DNA of 22,962 nt from Psilocybe azurescens (Eukaryota > Basidiomycota > Agaricomycetes > Agaricales > Agrocybaceae): the NCBI GenBank assembly GCA_023853785.1, contig JAJIRX010000448.1, forward strand, positions 1-22,962. Direction: 5' to 3'. The position numbers and the translations under genes are program-made. Position 1 is the first letter of the stretch; every line of letters begins with the position of its first letter. The notes below the pieces were generated by a model. It was given only the letters and a program-made list of their open reading frames with translations. It had not been told where the DNA came from and ran no database searches. This document shows positions 18,140 through 22,962 of the stretch, piece by piece.

Positions 18140-20512
18140 AGAAAGGGCGCACGGGCAACATGATCCTTGGAGCTCAATTCTACGAGGGCTCTGGAGAGAC
18201 CTGCTCAATCCAGAATTATCTAGTTGGGTAGAGGTAACTAAACAAGCTGAGATCATCGAAGTTGGGAGGTTGTCTCTAAGTCAAAAGACCACTGCAATCA
18301 TGACTCAAAGCCTAAATCTATCCAAAAACTCAAGATGGATCTTGAGGTGCCGTTCATGTTCACAGGAAACCCGGGAAATTTCAGTTTGACAGGCCTGGTA
18401 CCTGCTCCGTCCAACAACAACAATCAGAATGACATCGATCCAACCAGAGTAATTGGACATTTAGTCCTTAGAAACTTCCTGCTGCATTTGGCAGACAGAA
18501 TAGTCAAATTTCAGGGTAAATTCACACTTTAATCCAGGGCCTCAACCCCCAGAAAAGGCGGAAATCCAATTTCAGTGATAGAGAGTGGGCTGAATTTCTT
18601 GCTGCGGGAAAGTGTTCCAACTGCAAGGAGCATGGACACTTGTCTCGGAATTGTCCAAAAGGAAATTCAGTCCAGTGATCTAGCTCGAAGCTTCCGGGTG
18701 TATTTAATTTTAATATTGAGATTGTACCCAAGGATCTTAGCAGCTCAAATGAAGTTGAAGTTCTCAGAAATCCTCAACTAGATTCAATTAACTTCTTACC
18801 AGAGGCAGTCAGTGAGACGTCTAACAACTCCAATGAAATTCAGGTGCTGGATAGTCTTGAACTAGACTTAATCAATTTCCCACTCTGGCAAAAGATGTGG
18901 CCGAGATGCTGGACAGTACCCAGGTTGGGATGATTGACATTAATCCACCTGATTTAAGCGCCCGGGCATCCAATTTTACAACAGGCCCAAATGAGATATT
19001 ATTGGACCGCAGCATCCTCGATGGACTTGTGTTGGGGATTCAGTGACACTTATGGCTACATTTCTTGCAAAACAAACAACCATAACCCAGGTGATAGCCA
19101 CTGGGTTTCTCGAGAACCTGTACAACAACGGTTCTTTGTCGAGTGCGCGGACCGCCGTTCCATGCAATGTATGATCGATATAGATTGATCCGAACAGAAG
19201 TCCACAAAAATATTTATTGGAGTCATATTTCTGCCTTGGATATTGGTACGAAATACAATGTGCCATTAAATACCATCTTTTGGAAGGTGCATTCGTCCGC
19301 ACATGGACTACGGACGACTCTATGGATATAATGCTATGTTGGTCCTTCAGAGTGGGTAGCTTCCTGTATTCCACACGCAGCCTTACAGTGCATAATGAAG
19401 GCCGTTTACGGTGGTCTCTAGTGGCCATATAACCCATAGCATTCATGATGATGACTACGACGGACAGCCTATTTCTATAAATAAGGAAAGACTCACCCAT
19501 CCAGACTTTGATCTGAGTGATGGGTATCGAGAAAGACGTTTGGGAACACCATCATCAAGCTCAAAATCAAATAATTCTGATGATCAGGACCCCAACGAGG
19601 CGTTCATTGCGTCACCTCGTAATAATTCCGTTGGAGATACAATAGCTACTGGATCTACGGGTGAAGGGGCGTTTACAATTACTGAAGAGGAGGAATTGTG
19701 GGATAATCAGTGTTGTGGAATTAGCACTTGTCCACATTGTCCAATTACTTCAATTCTTGAATCATCAGGTCCTTATCATAGCGATAGCCTCACCTATGAA
19801 GTTCCGGAGAGCGAGAAGTTTGAAACAACATTAGTTCAACCTTCAATCTATCGAGTTTGTGATAGATACCACCGAATCACAACTTATTTTCCCCAATTTA
19901 ATTCGCCCTGAAGAAATTTTCCCATCACAACATTATGCAGAGCAATGTGCAAGGATACTAAACATATTTTTATTGGCTAGATAGCGTTATGGTCCTCAAT
20001 TATCAATGAGTCCAGTACTACAAATTGGGCTGGTACTCACCATTGAAGCAGGACGTCTGTATCTAAACAATGTTGAATATCGGTTTAGGGAAGATCATAT
20101 AAGCCGGAGTCAGACCTAACAAAACAGATTTAAATTGTCTGGTAGTAACTGGTTTTGGTTACGGACCGCACCTGGTCCATATCGTGGTTGACTGTTGAAA
20201 ACACTGACTTCAAATGCCGCGGAATGGTTCCAGGAAAGACTGCTAAATGTAGATCAGAATCAAGACATCGAGGAGGATAATTTTAATCTTCAAATAACTC
20301 CTCGAAAATTTATTATCACTGGCGAGTCTGATTTTGAAGACTCAGATGAAGACCCATACACAATTTAGATGCACCTGATCCCGGCGAAGGGCATGTAAAT
20401 CACAGTTTGCAATTCCCCACCTTAGAGTTCTTATCTTACTTTGTCAACGAAGAACCTCCGGATACTAATGAAGAAACATTAGTGTTAATGCGGTTCAAAT
20501 ACTTACCCTAAT
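18140..20512 (+). pseudogene. Decayed retroelement-like coding region with CCHC zinc knuckle
   Basis: A gag-like segment comes first: an open frame at 18335-18532 (VPFMFTGNPGNFSLTG, IGHLVLRNFLLHLADR), then in another frame AAGKCSNCKEHGHLSRNC, a nucleic-acid-binding CCHC knuckle. A stop follows 11 codons after TGT 18613. Coding-like, acidic sequence continues in shifting frames: EVLRNPQL and LEVLDSLEL-type repeats (18740-18880), EVHKNIYWSHISALDIG (about 19200), the longest open piece at 19411-19911, then GLVLTIEAGRLYLNNVEYR and finally FPTLEFLSYFVNEEPPDT ending at a TAA near 20512. I see no protease, reverse transcriptase or integrase motif. It resembles the structural region of Gypsy-type elements of mushrooms, but only the knuckle is firm evidence. 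Many frameshifts and stops show it is dead. Confidence 0.55.
18613..18654 (+). other. CCHC zinc-knuckle motif (CX2CX4HX4C)
   Basis: Codons TGT 18613, TGC 18622, CAC 18637 and TGT 18652 give C-S-N-C-K-E-H-G-H-L-S-R-N-C, the exact spacing of the retroviral-type zinc knuckle. The preceding GREWAEFLAAGK-like context is typical of the knuckle boundary in fungal retroelement Gag proteins, although the same knuckle also occurs in cellular RNA-binding proteins. Confidence 0.85.
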
Positions 20513-20936
20513 AGTATTCGCCAACCACTAGGGTCCTAGTTGAGATTATATGTGTATTACTAGATCAGGCTTGTATGCTGTCTATATAATTGCAGCTCAT
20601 ATAATTTGCGAGAGCACATAAGATCAGGCTCCACAAGCTTATATGTCTGTATTTATATACTAGAGTCTATCTAAATCTATCAAATATCTACATATCCCAG
20701 CCAATATAGCCACTCATCTCTACCTATTTAGGGCTGTAGGGTTATTCAACTCAGATACCACTTATTCATCTTGATGTTATGCAGAAGGTTTGAACCTACA
20801 CTAGCAATGGTAAAGTGTAATGATTAAATTAATCGCTATACACCGGCTAATCCATATAGTACAAAAATTGAAGGAGAACTGTTGGGATCGTATAGTTCGA
20901 GTACATCTCATGTACGTCATAGGCCGAGAGAGAGAA
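20513..20936. other. Intergenic; possible LTR-derived AT-rich sequence
   Basis: Between the retroelement remnant and the 3' end of the beta-propeller gene. AGATCAGGCT occurs twice (20562-20571 and 20621-20630), each followed within 40 bp by TGTCT and TATATA. This could be LTR sequence of the preceding element, but no second copy exists in the window to confirm it. Confidence 0.3.
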
Positions 20937-22696
20937 TTAATCTCGAATGAAAGTGGTCATTCCTTGCAAATTATTCTTGTCTGAAGAATGTACTTGTAAG
21001 CACGGACTCTAACGGGGATCAAACATTCAATAGGTCACGTACCCAACTTGATTCCAGCAGCCTTGGCAGCGGAAGCAAAATTGAAGTTCTGAACGGTGGT
21101 CGCCTTTCCTGGGGTATTCACAGAGAGGACGTTCACAGTGGTTGCATTGGCTGCCAAAACGTAAAGGAAGCTAATTAAAGGAGTGTGTAAGTAGCATGTT
21201 AACTAACATTAATTCGTTCGAGAAATATAAACTTACTTGTTTGTTCCGATAGTGGCGACGTCGTTATCAATAGTTGCAGAACCTGGAGCTTGGGGGTATT
21301 GCTGGGTCATAATCGTCTGTCAATGATTCGTTATTCAAGAGAGAGAGATTCTAGTGCACACCTTGACAATGGATCCGGTCAGGTTCTTGCTGACGTTCAC
21401 CTCAGTGATGGTCGAAGTGCCGATATCAATCAAGTAGAAGTTTCCAGACTGGAACTGAAGCTCGACCAGCACGTAGCCGATTGGCCAGCAATAGGAACAA
21501 CAGATGACGTCGCGCTCAGACCGCTGTTCTTATCGTTGCCGTTGCCGCTTCCACCGAAGTTGAAGATATCGAACCTCCAGGGTCCGTGGCCAAAATTGCA
21601 TTTGTTCCTGGGATGAGGGTCATGGAGAATGGAAGTAATCCTCCGGATGCTGGAGTAGATTTGACGGGTTCAGCTGAGAGTGAGCCATCTGAGGCTATAT
21701 CCCAAGCAGCGAGGAATCCTTCAATAATTCAATGCATCAGTAACTGAATTGGAAATCAAATGTTATGGGACTCGTGATGCTTACCAGGTGTAGGTGGGAC
21801 ACCTTTGACGGACGCTATAACCTTGGACCCATCTTCGCTGAAAATGATGTGGCTGGCTGTACCCTGGCCCGGTCGCAGGCGTGGTTTGGTTCAGTCCAAG
21901 AGAGCGGAGTGTGTTTGGCTTCACGATCAATCCTAGTTTAGAATCAGGTGTGTAGCAGCTAAATAGAAGGATTATTATGTATAGCTCAACTGATCGCCTA
22001 AAGGAGGAAGGAAAATGACTTACTTGACTCCATTTACTGCCCCACCATTAAGCACACAGACCATAGTAGCCTTCGAGTTGATAGCGACTGACATGGGGAA
22101 CTCTCCCTCAGAAGACACAGGCGTACCGACCATCGTAAGCTTCGAAGGGTTGCTCGGGTTGATAGCAAACATGGAGAGGGTATTCGAACCTGACTGGACA
22201 ACCGACGGAATCGACATTAACTTACGACACCATTGAAAGCAGCTTGAAAATGGACCCGTTGATAGTCACCAACATCTTGGCCACCGCGTTGACCTTGATC
22301 GAACCCTGAGAGAACAGAGGGTCAGGACCAATTGTCGTGCTTAATCCATGTACGCCACGCCCGCCTGCGCTGATCGCATTGACTGAACTCTGTAGAGTTC
22401 AATCGAAGATTAGCGTCGTGTGTGAAGTAACTATAGTAGCAACAGAATTTTACCAATTTTCCGTTCGCTGCGATGTTCATGGATACGATCTGGTTTCCCG
22501 AGGGATCATTAGTGATAACTTCGGTGGATGTTCAAGTTAGCCAGGTATCATTTTTTGCACACGGAAGGGTCTTACAGTATGCTGCTCCAGAGCTCGAAGA
22601 GCTTTGACCTTGAGATGTGGAACCGAAAGGAGCAGCGAAAATGCTGGTGGCGAGAGAAATAGCGAGTACAATACGAGAAGTCGAAAGGAACATCAT
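20937..22696 (-). CDS. Secreted beta-propeller (3-carboxymuconate cyclase/lactonase-like) protein, nine exons, four single-base frame breaks
   Basis: The start MMFLSTSRIVLAISLATSIF is a signal peptide with likely cleavage at FA-APFG. Conserved blocks follow: ITNDPSGNQIVS, AISAGGRGVHG, GPDPLFSQGSIKV, SNTLSMFAINPSNPS, TPVSSEGEFPMSVAI, VCVLNGGAVNGV, LRSLGLNQTTP, GVPPTPG, GGLLPFSMTLIPG, GQSATCWSSF, NFYLIDIGTSTITEVNV, ATIDNDVATIG and NNLQGMTTFIRD before TAA. This matches a secreted mushroom family of about 400 residues that folds like YbgA/lactonase propellers; substrate unknown. Exons (minus strand): 22576-22696, 22454-22518, 22256-22389, 22024-22189, 21785-21958, 21362-21718, 21237-21301, 21043-21170, 20937-20980. 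Introns are 57-66 bp with GT...AG ends. Frame is lost at about 22255 (intron 3 donor), 21862, 21574 and 21451, each a one-base change in a short G/C run. It is either a young pseudogene or an intact gene with sequencing errors. Confidence 0.85.
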
Positions 22697-22962
22697 CTTG
22701 AACGGTTGGCGTAGGTTGGTTTGGAGTATATATGTAGAGCAAAGGAAGGCAGTAAATCTGTTGATGCTTGCGTCCCACGAAACTTTTGACGTTAGGTTGT
22801 TAAAGGTGAACTGTTTGAACAGCTGAAGAACGAAGGAAAGTTGAGAACTGACGAACTAAAACACCGAAACACATACCGCATCTTATACCAAACCCACCAT
22901 CCACCACAAATTTATTTTTGGCGCCGACGCAAGCCTATTGATCCACCTTCCCTGGCCGTCGA
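22697..22962 (-). promoter_or_regulatory. Upstream region of the beta-propeller gene
   Basis: Read on the minus strand, the ATG is preceded by a pyrimidine-rich leader (CCAACCTACGCCAACCGTTC) and CAAG directly before ATGATG, a fair fungal start context. An ATATATA stretch at 22727-22733 lies 31-37 bp upstream and could be a TATA box with a very short leader. No other gene is visible to the window end. Confidence 0.35.

Noticed and set aside
17796..18256. Minus-strand frames of 121 and 150 codons
   Set aside because: They overlap in different frames, are Ser/Leu/Pro/His-rich without a domain and have no conserved motif.
20562..20630. Two AGATCAGGCT words as the boundary of an LTR
   Set aside because: Only 10 bp repeat, there is no TG...CA boundary with target duplication, and no second LTR copy in the window.

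Overview
The window looks like a transposon-rich, gene-poor stretch of a filamentous basidiomycete genome, most likely an Agaricomycete. The reasons are a spliced gene with eight introns of about 57-66 bp, a secreted beta-propeller (lactonase-like) protein of a type common in mushrooms, a multipass membrane protein family of the kind expanded in Agaricomycetes, and LTR-retroelement debris. I see no bacterial-style operons, no rRNA or tRNA genes and no CRISPR array. Family names come from recognising conserved motifs by eye; no database search was possible.

Layout. Positions 1-304 are one end of a terminal-inverted-repeat (TIR) element that continues out of the window. Positions 305-1440 and 6040-6833 are the two arms of a long imperfect inverted repeat enclosing a non-coding interior, probably the body of an old long-TIR DNA transposon. 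The left arm was later hit by an LTR retroelement, now a 473-bp solo LTR (466-938) with perfect 5-bp target duplications; the right arm keeps the empty site. Positions 1441-2814 are a degenerate, inverted relative of the TIR element at 10784-12919. Positions 6834-10683 hold decayed gene fragments: the 5' end of a membrane protein gene (7400-7919), a short duplicated exon-like piece (about 9020-9340), and long stretches where I recognise nothing.

From 10684 to 14526 runs a dead cytosolic arginyl-tRNA synthetase gene. It is split by a 2,136-bp TIR element (10784-12919) with 9-bp target duplications; removing the element and one duplication restores the reading frame across the junction. The element carries arrays of a 10-bp palindromic unit (CCASTGGACT) near its ends and a 1.2-kb strand-asymmetric, CpG-rich GAC/GAGG tract in the middle. 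Downstream come a second copy of the exon-like piece (about 14600-14860) and a longer, still broken copy of the membrane protein gene (15404-16674). Positions 16675-18139 are empty to me, 18140-20512 is a decayed retroelement-like coding region with a CCHC zinc knuckle, and 20937-22696 (minus strand) is a nearly complete nine-exon gene for a secreted beta-propeller protein with four single-base lesions.

The genes do not form a pathway. The window is best read as layered transposon insertions into a decaying gene neighbourhood. The most novel-looking item is the TIR element family: three copies share asymmetric ends and palindromic end arrays, and the two copies that can be seen whole also share a central purine tract. 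No copy encodes a recognisable transposase.
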